Source of the DNA: Annona cherimola
Taxonomy: Eukaryota; Streptophyta; Magnoliopsida; Magnoliales; Annonaceae
Assembly (NCBI GenBank): GCA_030490835.1
Contig: CM059974.1
Location: 8,687,501-8,751,500, forward strand
Direction: 5' to 3'
Length of the DNA: 64,000 bases
Notes under the pieces: model-generated
Told to the model about the DNA's origin: nothing
Databases searched by the model: none
Seen by the model: only the letters and a program-made list of their open reading frames with translations
Translations under genes and position numbers: made by a program
Shown: positions 39,057-50,675 of the stretch, piece by piece
How the letters are laid out: every line of letters starts with the position of its first letter
Position numbering within the stretch: the first letter of the stretch is position 1

Positions 39057-39348
39057 GGGTGTGTTTGGGAAGTTGTAAAACTTTTGATGAAAAGTTTTTT
39101 ATGTAAAAGTTGTCAAATTAGTAGAAAATGATGTGATATTGTAGGGGTAATGATGAGGAGTAAAGAGAATAAATTTAAAATAAATAGGTTAGTTGTATTG
39201 GTAGTTGTGTAGAAATGATTGAAAAGTAGGGTTGTTGTATAGAAAGATGTGTAAAAAAATAATTTAAAAAAGAGTAGTTATGAAGAGTGACAAGTTTTAG
39301 ATTGAAAAGTTTTAACTTGACAACTTTTGCAAATTGCCAAACACACTC
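39057..39348 (-). mobile_element. Tourist-like MITE (family A), copy 4
   Basis: GGGTGTGTTTGG at the left and CCAAACACACTC at the right; TTA duplicated at 39054-39056 and 39349-39351; 292 bp. The interior is complementary to copies 2 and 3, so it sits in the opposite orientation. Confidence 0.93.
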
Positions 39349-39597
39349 TTAGATTGCATGTAGTTGTATACTTTTAAATTTGTTTTAAATAAATTTAAAT
39401 ATTAAATATAATTAGAACATCATAATTATATTATATTAATTTTACATTTTAAAAATGTTTAGACTAATTATTGAACCAGAATTGCAAATAAAAATAATTT
39501 AATCCACGGTTCAATTTTAACAACACTCCACATGTAACAAGGGGCAATGAGCACTGGGCACCCTGTCCAGTGCCACGTAGGGGGATGGGGCGAGTAA

Positions 39598-40258
39598 GGG
39601 TGCAATTCGGGCTCATGAAATTCGGGTTTACCTTGACCCTAACCCTAACCTTATTTATAAAATATTAACTCTAACCTCATTTGTAAAACCTAAACTCTAA
39701 TCCTATTTTTGAAAATTGGGTTCGGGTTGAATTTCGAGTTGAAATTTATGTTGATGAATTTATATTTTATTCAAGAGCAATAAATTTAGAATTTCATATA
39801 ATAACAAATAATATAAGTAAACATAATAATATACAATAAAAATAAACATAATAATATATAGCAAAACTACATAATTTTTTAGAAAATAACAATATAAAGA
39901 ATATTTATTGAAAAATTTAACATAGAAAAATTAGATAAAGGAATAAAATTAGTGGACGTGAAAGTAAATGATAGAAATAAAAAATAAATAGAAATAAAAA
40001 TAATAGATTTTATTTATAATATAATTATGATCTGTCAAGCATGTATTAAATATGCGAAATATAAAGAAATATTGTTTAAATATTATGTATATAATACATT
40101 TTATAATAAACACAAAATGAAAAATTGGGCTCGGGTTCACTTGAACCCTAACCTTATCATATTTATAAATCGAGTTCATCGGGCTTGGGTTGGGAAAAAG
40201 CAAATTCAAACACCATTGAAAATTGGATTTGAGCTCAACTAGACTCAAGTTGCACCCC
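39598..40258. mobile_element. 661-bp MITE with GGGTGCAA ends and TAA duplication
   Basis: The left end GGGTGCAATTCGGG and the right end AAGTTGCACCCC form a short inverted terminus; TAA flanks both (39595-39597 and 40259-40261). Sub-terminal regions are rich in ACCCTAACC and GGGTTCGGGTT phrases on opposite strands. The AT-rich centre has no coding capacity. The TAA duplication suggests a PIF/Harbinger-type non-autonomous element distinct from families A and B. Confidence 0.65.
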
Positions 40259-40309
40259 TAAAGGTGAGAGAGAGTAGGTTGCATGAACTTGAACAATATT
40301 GTCGTGTTG

Positions 40310-40540
40310 TTTTAATAGATAATTTGCAAATACATTCACATAGTTTGATCATAATTGCAAATGTACATATATAGTTTCAAAAATAATAAATTACCCTATA
40401 TTGTACCATTATACTATTGTTACTATTTTATCATAGTGTATGTATATTTACCAAGATCTACAAATTACGTAGATATATTTGCAAAAATTGAATATATCTG
40501 CTTAATTTTTATAATTACAAATATATCAACATAGTTTAGG
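40310..40540. repeat. Dispersed repeat family E, copy 3
   Basis: The left CATAGTTTGATCATAATTGC and the complement of the right (CTATGTTGATATATTTGTAATTATAA) are inverted repeats. No coding capacity. Confidence 0.5.
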
Positions 40541-40950
40541 AATGCAGCTTGGGTAAGATACTTATGGGTTAACCTTTCGGCTACCTTAAAATGGGCATGG
40601 TAGATTTTTATTTTTTCTACCCGTAGAGTAAGGTATGGTCCAAATTAAAAAATAGTAAGCGTAATTAGGGTAAGGTAGGTTTGAAGGTACAAGTATTTGA
40701 TATTGAGCTGAATTACTAATATACATATTCAATATCTTTTTTATGAAAAAAATATTATCATATTGACCATAAGTTTTTTTAGTAAAAAACCCATTTAGAA
40801 CCAAAATTGGAATATACCATAAAAGATAAGGTGGGTGTGTCCAAAGTCAACTCAGCCTAAAATAGGATAAGTTAGAAATTTTTAATAATAGTATAAGGGT
40901 AGGCTTGACCTAGAATTAGACCTATCCGACTTAAGTTGCACTTTTAACAT
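40540..40950. repeat. Element with ATGCAGCTT / AAGTTGCACT ends
   Basis: The left GGAATGCAGCTTGGGTAAG and the complement of the right end AAGTGCAACTTAAGTCGG are related. The interior holds GGGTAAGGTAGGTTTG and AAGGGTAGGCTTGACC-type phrases that recur near 24650 and 45900. Probably a non-autonomous DNA transposon of the group that includes 39598-40258. Confidence 0.45.
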
Positions 40951-41109
40951 ATTTTACATATCTTTATTAATATATCCATGTCATGTAGGTGCAATAACAA
41001 TGTCGTATTGACATGAGCATATTTACAATTATGATTAAATTATGTGAAATTATTTACAATTTTTAGAACTATATAAGTATATTTGAAATTATAGTTAAAC
41101 TAAGTTGGC

Positions 41110-42335
41110 GTGTTTCTCAAATCACCCCTGTTCCAATCCTCGTGAGTACACACTTAGACCCTTCAACATTATATGCGCACTGCATGCAATCCTTTATCCT
41201 CGAAAACAATTTTCATATTAAAATTTGAAAGTTTTATTTAACAGTTTTAGAAGATAAGATTTATAATATTCCTTCAAGGGTGTTTTGTTATTAATACATG
41301 ATCATTTTCGAAACATATATGTGCAACAAGTTATATATCAATTAGAATTTGTTAATCTTCTTCCTTCAAATCTAAACATAGGAGCACCCAAAAACACACT
41401 CTCCTTTTAAATGCGCCGTAGCACAACACCCCAAAACATTTTATTTTTAAAATGTTAATTAGCTTCGAAACCAGACACCACGTGGGGTTCCTAATCTAGA
41501 CAATTTCAAACAAACAGATGCAAACAAAGTAAAGCTGATTCATCCGGCCAGGTTCTAATGAAGTGAGATACATGCGGACGAGAGAGAGTGGGGAGGGGGG
41601 GAGGACCAGGTACATGCCTCCAATAAGCCACATTGGCAGCATTTTTATTTTTTTTCCTGAGGGAACACATTGGCAGCGTTTAACTCGTGGTTGTTTGCTA
41701 GAATTTCCAATGGGCCAATCGGAATTCAAGGGAACGGAAGGAATCTTCAGTGAAGTTCATCAAAAATTCAAAATGCGACGAATCAGCATTGCGACGCAAT
41801 CAAATGCTGCTGCTGCAATTCAACCCAAAAAAAAAAAACCACCACCTGGTCCAACACGCACTTCCAATCCGTCAGACGCTAACCATGTGCATATTCCTCG
41901 CAGGTGCACCGCATTCGTTGGTTGACTTGGACATTTCCGAAGTCTATTTGGCCCATCCACTCCCCAATTTCAGATATGGCTACGGGGGCCCACAGGACCA
42001 GATGCAATGGAGTCTTATCAAGATGAGTGGACCGGAAAGAATGGGATGAGAATATATTTTTCGTTTTCAAAATTTTTTTCCTATTTTCAGTATATAACAA
42101 TCTTACTTTTAAAAAAAAATTTAGTATACAATAATACTTTTTTGAGTAAATTTCCTCATCATATTCACATCTCTTCCATCACCAGCTATCAATTCAAGTG
42201 ATGCTTGACAAGAATTTTCCGGGAACGTGCTTCTTGGTATGTGTTCGGTGATTCGTATAAACAAATAAATAAATAACGAAAAATTTTTAAAAGATGAGAC
42301 GGTGATAGGGTGCAATGATGAATAGTGGAGAGAAT
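41110..42335. other. Mixed spacer, no gene seen
   Basis: A purine-rich GAGAGAGAGTGGGGAGGGGGG stretch lies near 41580. Open frames up to 120 codons (41563-41925) are not recognisable as any family and lack splice support. Confidence 0.45.
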
Positions 42336-42338
42336 AGA

Positions 42339-42617
42339 GGTGTGTTTGTCAATTTGCAAAATTTGTCCAGTTAAAACTTTTCAATCTAAAACTTTTCACT
42401 CTTCATAATTACTCTTTTTTAAATTATTTTTTACACATCTTTCTATACAACAACCCTACTTTTCAATCATTTCTACACAACTACCAATACAACTAACCTA
42501 TTTATTTTAAATTTATTCTCTTTACTCCTCATCATTACCCCTACAATATCACATTATTTTACAACTTTTATTCTTCAAAAGTTTTCATTAAAAGTTTTAT
42601 TCATTATCAAACATACC
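42339..42617 (+). mobile_element. Tourist-like MITE (family A), copy 5
   Basis: GGTGTGTTTGTC at the left and ATCAAACATACC at the right. The interior (CTACTTTTCAATCATTTCTAC, CTCCTCATCATTACCCCTAC) is diagnostic. The flanking trinucleotides have mutated and no longer match exactly. Confidence 0.85.
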
Positions 42618-42619
42618 AT

Positions 42620-43000
42620 AAGATAAGACAACTAAGACAGTTGTAGAGAAAATGTAAAAATATAAAGTTAATAATAAAAAGGTAGGATAAATAAATAATT
42701 TAAATGTCAAACTATATAAAAATATGAATAAAAATATTAATAAAAATAAATTTTTGCTGAATTCGGAAAGAATAGGAGGATCTTTAAAATCTTGCAGCAT
42801 GAAACCGAAGTTAGAAAATTAATATACATAATGAAAATAATGTTTTTATTAGGCAAAGAATATTCCTTTTGCCAATATTTATGAATGATATTCAAGTGCA
42901 CTCGGACTATCCTATAATTACGGTAGACTACAAAATGAAATCCTTTTGATTATGAAATCAATATTTGCTTCACCTATTGTATTTAAAATTATTTACTTTA
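42620..43000. other. AT-rich spacer with MITE debris
   Basis: Decayed family A/B phrases (AAAGTTAATAATAAAAAGGTAG) at 42620-42760, and no gene. Confidence 0.4.
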
Positions 43001-43009
43001 ATAAATATT

Positions 43010-43580
43010 AGTTTTCATCAAAATTAAATATGTACATGAATTCTGTCTTAAAATGGTACAAAATCAATGTAATAAAATAATTTAACATAAATGTCAATTT
43101 TAAAGTCTTATTTTTAATAACTAAATCATCTAAACTATGATTTTTAGATGGACAGATGATTATATAAATATTAGAGCATTCTAATATATGTGAGTTTATT
43201 TTGTAATGGATTATGTTATAATGATAGTGCATATGGATTGCATTAAATGGTCATAGGACTACATTAAATAGTTATATATATATATAAGAAGCTATCTGGT
43301 GCAAACGAATTGTACCATAATTTTAATGTAATCCGCTACAAACTGGGTCTTATCCATTTTAGAATATTATGATACTTTATTTGATCATTTATTCATATAA
43401 AAGTCATACATTAAATGATTTAATTATCCCATAAAAAATAATTTAGTTATCCAAAATACTACTTTAAAATTGATATTTAGATAAATATTTTATTACGTTA
43501 ATTTTCCATCATTTTAAGATGAGACCTATACAAATATTTAATTTTGATGAAAATTGATATGCTAATAAAGTGAATAATTG
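43010..43580. repeat. Foldback family D, copy 3 (long inverted repeat)
   Basis: The left TTCATCAAAATTAAATATG and the complement of the right end (TTCATCAAAATTAAATATTTG) match. Pairing continues through CTTAAAATGGTACAAAATCAATGTAATAAAAT against CTTAAAATGATGGAAAATTAACGTAATAAAAT and TCAATTTTAAAGT on both arms. Arms of about 150 bases. This copy shows that the family is an inverted-repeat element. Confidence 0.7.
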
Positions 43581-43589
43581 AAAGTACAA

Positions 43590-45500
43590 GGGTGAGATAA
43601 ATTTTCAATTTATAATCAAATGGGTCATACAGTGCATGGAGTGCACCGTTCATTCATATGATTAGATCAATTTTATACGGAGATATGTTATTGTGCAAAA
43701 CTATGGTGCAGTTGCATGTACTTGATCAACTTCCATGTATATATGCACTTGATTAATTTCTAATATATGTATACATATGACGCGAGATCATGCAGGTACA
43801 CAGCTAAATTATGATAAAAAGCCGAGAAAAGAATGAAAGAGCTATGATGTAAGTTATTAGAAACAAAATCATGTACAGACAACTTACGTTGCATCACCCC
43901 ACGTGCTCATCCAATCAAAGAATTCCTGTTCATGCTTTGTATATATCTTCAGTACCCTCCAACCTCCCATGTAAAATTAAGGCTATAGATTCATCTCATT
44001 TACTCCCATGTAACATCCATTTAAGTTAATAATGCGATCCTTTTTTTTTATCGTAGGCTCGTAGTTACATGTTAATTATTATCTTCTATTTGCATTAAAA
44101 TTTCATTTATTTTATTTCTATTTACTTAGGACTGATACAATCATCTTAAGCTTATATTAATGTTATCACATATTTCTTTCAAAATTTAAAAATTTTCTCC
44201 ATCTTTTACCAATGAAATATAGACTCCGAAGTGAGAATTTCGTTTTTAATTAGCACAGGAGATTAAAGGCCTAGGCCTATACCAGTGACTAAATGCTGCA
44301 CTGACGGTGGATAGGCGACATGGAAATTATCTAAATCCAATAATCAATTCGGCCCCATCTTCGTACAACCTATAATTTCCATCCACCAACTCCTATCATC
44401 CAGCTAAGTGACACGCACCGTGATTGTCAATATTCCCCAGATATTGCGGTCCAGCTGTTGCAGGGATTATTGGCTTAGGCGTGTGCGTAATCAGCTTATC
44501 GCCACCTCAGCTTTGGTATCGTGGAATCGGTCTTTAAGCGTCCCTTCGCTTTACTCCTTGTTTTTAGCTCATACATGTCGGATTAGAGCCGGAGACCTGG
44601 GCCCATACAACTAATTACAAGCGGCCCATACATGCCGAGTGCTTTTAACTTTCTGAAAAAAACATCAATAAGGTCATCTTAGGTAATCGTAAAAAGGCAG
44701 GGACAATATATGTGATATTTTATTTTATTTTTGAAAATGTAAGAGAAGGATGTGATATGACAGGGTTAATAATGGTTAGATAATAAATAGACGGTGTAGT
44801 TATATGTAAAGATGTAAAAAATATTAGAATAAAGAGATAATAATATAAAAATGTGGTTATATTTGCAAATAATAATTATTTTGTTTTTTTGATATTAATG
44901 TGTAAACTGTCATGCCATTTTTAAAGAAAAATAAATCCTCAGTTCCTCACTCCTCCTATACCAAACTACCTAGCCTGGAATTCAAAGCATTCAGTTGGTA
45001 TACCTCGAGTACCACTCTCGGTTGCACGGCCAGAGAATATGCTTCCTCGTTTGCTTGCAGATATGATCAGCATTTGCCAATGCCCACCGGACATGGAAGC
45101 TAGCCAGCTACGAACTTGGTGTGCGTCTTCGCGATAATCATAAGACCTGTTGATCAATGAAGTCCTTGGCAGGTGGGTAGAAAAAAATCATGTGTTATAT
45201 TTTATACAGTTACATTTTAGTACAATCCATGTATTTTTTTTATTTTTAAAGATATTCAGCAAGCATTCAGATGTAATGCGACCCAATCGTTCACCCCTTT
45301 AATTTCTTAAAAAATTTAAAATATAAACCATTTATTGTTTTTATTAATAGGTATTTATTTATGAAAATAAATTTGATTAGAGACTAAAGTATTTCAAAAA
45401 TTAACATCTTTTGAGAGGAATATATATTCAACTATTAAAATTTAAAAATAAATACATAGTATTACGGTTTTTAATATATGTGATTTTAACGACAAAAATA
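43590..45500. other. Intergenic DNA, no gene called
   Basis: 44250-44640 and 44930-45170 are of higher GC but their open frames (60-70 codons) match nothing known. 44700-44870 carries degenerate family A/B MITE sequence. No RNA gene seen. Confidence 0.45.
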
Positions 45501-45504
45501 AATG

Positions 45505-45576
45505 CACATTGATGAAGAATGTCTCGGATCTTCAAGTATAATATGTGTTGAGATACGTGTAATTATATACCAATAA
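45505..45576 (+). mobile_element. SINE 3'-end fragment
   Basis: GAAGAATGTCTCGGATCTTC through AATATGTGTTGAGATACGTG to an A tail matches the last 70 bases of the SINE at 23860-24138 (GTAAGAATGTCTCTGAACTTTAATGTAATATGTGTTGAAATG, in pieces). The head is lacking. Confidence 0.65.
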
Positions 45577-46264
45577 AAAAAATCAGTTTAAATTGCAAAT
45601 CAAAGAATTATGCGCGAAGATCTAGAGGGGGTGTTATAAAAAACTTTCCTTCACATTGTGAGCATTATGCATGTACTAGTATGTAATATTAGATTACCTA
45701 GACAAGTTTAAGAAAATAATAATGTTATTATTATTTCTTTTTTGATCCTCAATTTTTATTTGAGAGCCTCAATGTATGAGAAATGGGAAAATATACGAGA
45801 GGGGTAAATTATTCATATAAGTTTAAAATTAATTATACTTTAGATTATCTTTCAAAATTTTAGAGACCTAATTCCTTGCTAACCACATGTTAGCTATAGG
45901 AGGTGCAACTTGAGTCAGGTAAGTCCAGCTTAGAGTCAATCTTATCCTTATCTTATTCTCAAAAACTTTTACCATATTTTTTTAGGTCGGATCAGTTCTA
46001 AGCTTATCTTATCCTATTTTTTAAGGTTAGGCCAGTTTTAGTTTTAGTTTCAAATTATTTATTGAAAATAATCATTATATTATACTTGAAAACTATAATT
46101 TTATTACAAAACTTACTAAAACCATATAACCAAGATGATAACATTATAATTTTGACATCATTTATTAAATTTACTAAATAATAGATAAATTAAATAAGCT
46201 TTCATATATTTAAAAAATATATTTGTCTTTCAGTATAAAAGATATTTTGTAAGATATATATTAA

Positions 46265-46930
46265 GGATGTGTTTAGAAAGTGATAAAATTTTGATGAAAT
46301 TTTTTTATTCATCAACAATTTTTAAGATTGAAGAAAATGATGAGATATGATAGAAGCAATGATGAGAAGTAAATAGAATAAAATTAAAATAGATAGATTA
46401 GTTGTATGGATAATAGTGTATAAATAATTGATAGTTAGAGTAGCTATATAACAAGATTGAAAGTTAGAGTAGTTGTATAAGAAGATGTAACAAAATAATT
46501 AAAATTTTTTTTTTGTCAAATGCACCAGGTGTATTTAACCATTTTTTATTTTTTCAAATTTTTTTATGCAACTGTTAGTTTAATTATATTTAAATTTTAA
46601 CATGTGTGTTAAGTTTTACTTTTTTTTGAAAAATTTAGATTTTTTGAATTTTTTAAAATCAATGGTATTTTCGTAAATTGTGAATTACGAAAATACTACT
46701 GATTTTATAAAATCCAACAAACTTAAAAATTTTCAAAACGATAAAAGTTGATATGTATATTAAATATACTTAAATTAACAATTGTATAAGAAAATTTATA
46801 AAAAAATAAAAAAATTTGCGTTCAGTTAAACCGAGGCTAAGTGCACCCAAATGTACTATATCGGGATCTATTTAAAATTAAGGTAGTCACAAAAAGTGAA
46901 TTTTTTTTTTTGTAAAAAACAAACATACCC
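46265..46930 (-). mobile_element. Tourist-like MITE (family A), copy 6, split by a hairpin element
   Basis: The left end GGATGTGTTTAG and right end CAAACATACCC are flanked by TAA (46262-46264 and 46931-46933). The span of 666 bp is more than twice the usual 290 because a family C hairpin lies inside (about 46512-46860). The family A core is recognisable on the left (GATGAGAAGTAAATAGAATA) and resumes at about 46862. Confidence 0.8.
46512..46860. repeat. Hairpin MITE (family C), copy 5, nested
   Basis: The outer ends TGCACCAGGTGTATTTAACC and (complement) GGGTGCACTTAGCCTCGG are related. The arms pair through ATTATATTTAAATTTTAACATG against AAGTATATTTAATATACATATC to an apex near ATTTTCGTAAATTGTGAATTACGAAAAT (about 46671-46698, stem ATTTTCGTAA/TTACGAAAAT). 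Confidence 0.65.
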
Positions 46931-47079
46931 TAAATATATATTAGTAACTCAAGTCGATTTCAAGCATCCGGACCTTAAAACTTACCTTATGTTAGCCAAT
47001 ATATTTTTTTTAATCTAAAACGTATCTTACTATATGGGTATAAAAATAGGAAGAAACTTACTCGTTTTAAAGTATCCAA

Positions 47080-48060
47080 CAGGTTGGCTGTGATATCCTC
47101 TGGTTAGTTTGATTTCGATATTTGGAAATTTTTTAAACTTTTTCCATATATCTTTGAAGATGATTCGATATTCCAACTATACGATTATCTTAATTTTTTC
47201 ATATTTTCAGAACAATTACTCTCTTTATTTTATTTTTATTCTTTTTATTCGTAATTATTATTCTTATGATCTTATCTCACCACATGACTTTCTATTTTTT
47301 TTATAAAAAAAAATTTGCCTGTTTTTTCCTCTACTTTTTTCTCATCTACCATCGGACCTAGTTTTGGAGTTATGGAGCGCAATCTGTTAAATAAAATGAG
47401 GTTTTGATTTTATAAAAAATGCATTCGGACGGCTCTAAATAGCGTTCGGCTTGGCCCAGTAAGCTCAACCCAAAAATGGAGGGTACAAGCTTGCATGATT
47501 TGAGAAGCGATGAACGCATGTGGAATCTTAGCTCAGAAATACATGCTTGTTTCCCTAATCCCCCATCTTGATCTGACCCGAACCACGACAGTGTCAACAC
47601 GATGGCAAGCACCCCAAATGACGTGGGTGAAGGACGTTGAGCACTGTTCTAAGTGGAACGGTATCCCCGCTTCTCTGGCACAATTGGCTAAATGTGTAAA
47701 CATGTTCCTGCTGCAAACGCAGCAAGTATGCCTGACCCTACCCGATCCAACCCAAGCTTTATAATTACATTACACCTTTGCATTACAAAAAAGCAATACT
47801 CCTGCGAAACGCCAAGACATCCTTCTCGTAAAACTTACATTTGGTGTGTGATATTTTTGTGGGGCTGTGAGATCACGAGAGGAATGCAAAAAAGAAATAT
47901 TTCGAAAGTTAGAATAAATAGGTTTTTGACGGAGGTAATGGTAGAAAAAATAATTGCAATACAGGGATAAAATTGAAAAATATAATTATTAATTTGAGAA
48001 AATTATTGGCTTAGGAAATTGTGCCCCCACACCATGCCATTAAATCTCATGCATCAAAGA
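47080..48060. other. Spacer with decayed MITE and unclassified higher-GC DNA
   Basis: 47100-47340 has family A-like pyrimidine-rich sequence without intact ends. 47370-47800 is higher in GC with open frames of 80-92 codons that match no family. Confidence 0.4.
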
Positions 48061-48066
48061 TACTAT

Positions 48067-48600
48067 CAGTGTGTTTGGGGAGTTATAAAACTTTGGAGAA
48101 TTTTTTTTTAAAATAAGAAAAAATGATATGATATAATAAGAGTAATGATGATGAATAAAGAGATTAAAGTTAAGAGCGCGTTTGCTAATGTTCATACGAA
48201 ACGTGAGGTGAGAAAACATGATAGCATAGTTTTCGAGGTTTATCATCTTTTAACCCGTTATTATATTTGACTACTTTTACTCCTATATTCCAATCATTTT
48301 TGCTATCAATTATCTTCCAACAAACTTATTTATTCTAATTTTACTCTTATCATTTCATATCAATCACACGATTTTTTAAATATTCTATTTTCTATTCCCA
48401 CTTTATACCATATTCTCACAACTTTTATTTTCCCAAACATCCCTTAAAATAGATAAGTTAGTCACACAAGTAGTTATATAAAAATAATTAAAAAATAAAA
48501 TAATTTGTGTAGAAAATAATTAAAAATAGTTTAATTATAGAAAATGAAAAAAAATTTAGATTTTCAAGTGAAAAGTTTTATCTCAATCAAAACACAACCG
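48067..48600 (-). mobile_element. Tourist-like MITE (family A), copy 7, split by a family B MITE
   Basis: The left end AGTGTGTTTGGGG and the right end CAAAACACAACC enclose family A core sequence. The core is interrupted after GATTAAAGTTAA and resumes at AAAATAGATAAGTTAG. In intact copies the two parts are contiguous (AAAGTTAAAATAGATAGGTTAG), which proves the insertion. Confidence 0.82.
48174..48444 (+). mobile_element. Family B MITE nested in family A
   Basis: GAGCGCGTTTGC at the left and CCCAAACATCCCT at the right form an imperfect terminal repeat. TAA flanks it (48171-48173 and 48445-48447), as expected for PIF/Harbinger insertion. 271 bp. The interior (TATTCCAATCATTTTTGC, CTTATCATTTCATATCAATCAC) matches the family B copy at 26809. 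Confidence 0.85.
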
Positions 48601-49055
48601 CAAATGTGACAATGGGCTGGCCCGATTTACCAAGCTTTGTAGAGATGGCATTGCAAGTCTAATCCAATTTCTATTTGTACGGAGCCCAGTCAATCACGGC
48701 AGAAACACAGGGCTTTGTCCAGCGCCCATCACGTGGGAAACCGCAAAAACATAATCAACTGTCTGCTTTACTAGCACCTTTTTCGTTCCCACCTACATTA
48801 TCATATGAAACGGAAAGATCGCATCATAATCAACCTGGCTGAAATCTAAGTATTTCAACCATTTCTCGTGAACAAGTGCGACGGGGATGCCATCGCTCCC
48901 GGGATCATCTTAGCCGTCCAATAAAGCTGAATTCTTTTACCCAAGGGCCGTTTTGTACGGTGAAAAAATGTAGGATGATGGGAAATAGTAGGAAATAAAA
49001 AAGAAAAATCTTGATAAATGTGCAATTAATAGGAAATGACAAAGGTATAATTAAA
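48600..49055. other. Spacer with family B debris at its end
   Basis: 48600-48945 is of mixed composition with no recognised gene. 48950-49050 (AGGATGATGGGAAATAGTAGG, GTGCAATTAATAGGAAATGAC) resembles the complement of family B and is interrupted by the MITE at 49060. Confidence 0.45.
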
Positions 49056-49059
49056 ATAA

Positions 49060-49319
49060 GGGTGTGTTTGAGAAGTTGTAAAACTTTTGATGAAATTTTT
49101 TTTATGTAAAAGCTGTTAAATTAGTAGAAAACGATACGATATTGTAGGGGTAACGACGATAAGTAGAGACAATAAATTTAAAATAAATAAGTTAGTCGTA
49201 TTGATAGTTGTGTAGAAATGATTGAAAATTAGGATTGTTGTATAGAAATATGTGTAAAAAATAATTATGAAAAATGAAAAGTTTTAACTTACAACTTTTG
49301 TAAATTACCAAACACACGC
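49060..49319 (-). mobile_element. Tourist-like MITE (family A), copy 8
   Basis: GGGTGTGTTTGAG at the left, CCAAACACACGC at the right, TAA duplicated at 49057-49059 and 49320-49322. 260 bp. It appears to have inserted into older family B sequence. Confidence 0.92.
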
Positions 49320-49322
49320 TAA

Positions 49323-50440
49323 ATACCTTGATAAAATGATTAATTAAAGCAAACAAACGCAGAAGACGATGGAAGGTGCAGGTCAGGAACACGTCAGCCC
49401 TGCCCCGCACGCCTTGTTTTGCAAGGCTTATCGATGCCGCAGGAATTCGCGTGCAATGATCAGGACAGTGCTGGGGCGGAATCACATCGCAGCTTTTCTC
49501 GTGTTGACTGAATGTGCGGGGTCCACCAGCCGAATGATTAGCGATTATGCTGTGGGGGTCCATCACTGGTGTCGCTTTCGTTGCAAGTTTCTCAGAGCAT
49601 CATCTGCCCCGCGCTAGAAGTGAAAGAGAGCATTATTTTTACGCGAATGCCTCACTGGCTCAGTACAGCGCGTCGAATTAGACTGTCCAATTAACGGGTA
49701 CTTAGACATATCACGTGTAATCGGAAAAAAACGAAACGCACCATGAGTTATTTTATTTGCGGTTGGGCATTTATTGTTAGTTGAGGAAACCAAACGTACG
49801 ATGCTCGTTAGAATTTAGCTACTTCCAATGCCTATATCCACCCCGACTGTCAAGCATAAATTCATAGTGCCGCGGACAGTTTACATTTCGTGGAATTTTA
49901 TCAAACCCGTTAACGAACGGGAGATATGCTGGCCATTTCGCATCATCATTCTACGGCATTCCCGAGGGGAGAGTACCGTTTTGTTCTTAGTCGCGACGTA
50001 GGAAGAGGACAAAGAAACCCGCGCTCAAAATGTCGTTAAAAAAGCCGGCAAACTACCCGCGACGGCAAGAAACTTGGGATCCCGTCCAACAGACGTGCTT
50101 TGTCTAAAATGCGCCTATACTGCATGGTCTGATTCCCGTGTATGGCTACACGATCCGGACCGTCCATATCAGTAATTTTTTTGCTGTAGATTAAGGCAGG
50201 CCTAAAATTGCCACCACAAAGTGATAAGAAAAAAATAAATGGATGACTAAAACGTCAGATGGACATCGCAATTGGCTGTACTAAAAAAAAAAAAAAGAGC
50301 TGCCTCGTTTGTCTTGTTTATCATCTTCTGGCCTACTGAAACTCCAGATCATCATCTCTTTCGAAATCGAGCCGAAACTCGAGTATTTTTACTGATGAAC
50401 GGTCCATACCTTATCAAGCTCCCACCCACTTGGTTCCGGC
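49323..50440. other. Upstream region of the EF-hand/TPR gene
   Basis: Higher GC and free of recognisable transposons. It would contain the promoter of the gene at 50676. Open frames (82 codons at 49369-49617, plus) are unrecognised. No miRNA or tRNA is supported. Confidence 0.45.
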
Positions 50441-50675
50441 GTTATAAGCCTGCAATGCATTCTCCGGGTTAGCACTTGGCAGCGATGATGAGAGAGAGTG
50501 CCTTTCGCCCATCCACATTCCACCCCGTGCACAGCTGCGCTTGTTAGCAAACGAAACCACTTTCCGTACAAAACCGCCATTTTCTCCTCCGCGCGCGCGC
50601 GCGCTCTCTCTCTCTCTCTCAATGTCTTCGTTTCGTTGGCCGCCAGCATCGACATCCACGACGACGAGGACGAGG
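50441..50675 (+). promoter_or_regulatory. Probable core promoter and 5' leader with GC/CT microsatellite
   Basis: TTATAAGC at about 50442 is a plausible TATA box. About 150 bases downstream, 50592-50620 is a GC dinucleotide run that turns into a CT run, a common feature of plant 5' leaders. An in-frame ATG at 50622 has a weak context (T at -3, T at +4), while 50676 has A at -3 and G at +4. Transcript data would settle the start. Confidence 0.45.

Larger units (their letters stand above)
45895..47075. repeat. GTGCAACTTGAG-type element hosting a nested MITE
   Basis: It starts GGTGCAACTTGAGTCAGG, related to the ends of the 39.6 and 40.5 kb elements. Its right portion (TAACTCAAGTCGATTTCAAGC, ACTTACCTTATG) resumes after the family A MITE that occupies 46265-46930. 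The right boundary is uncertain. Confidence 0.4.
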
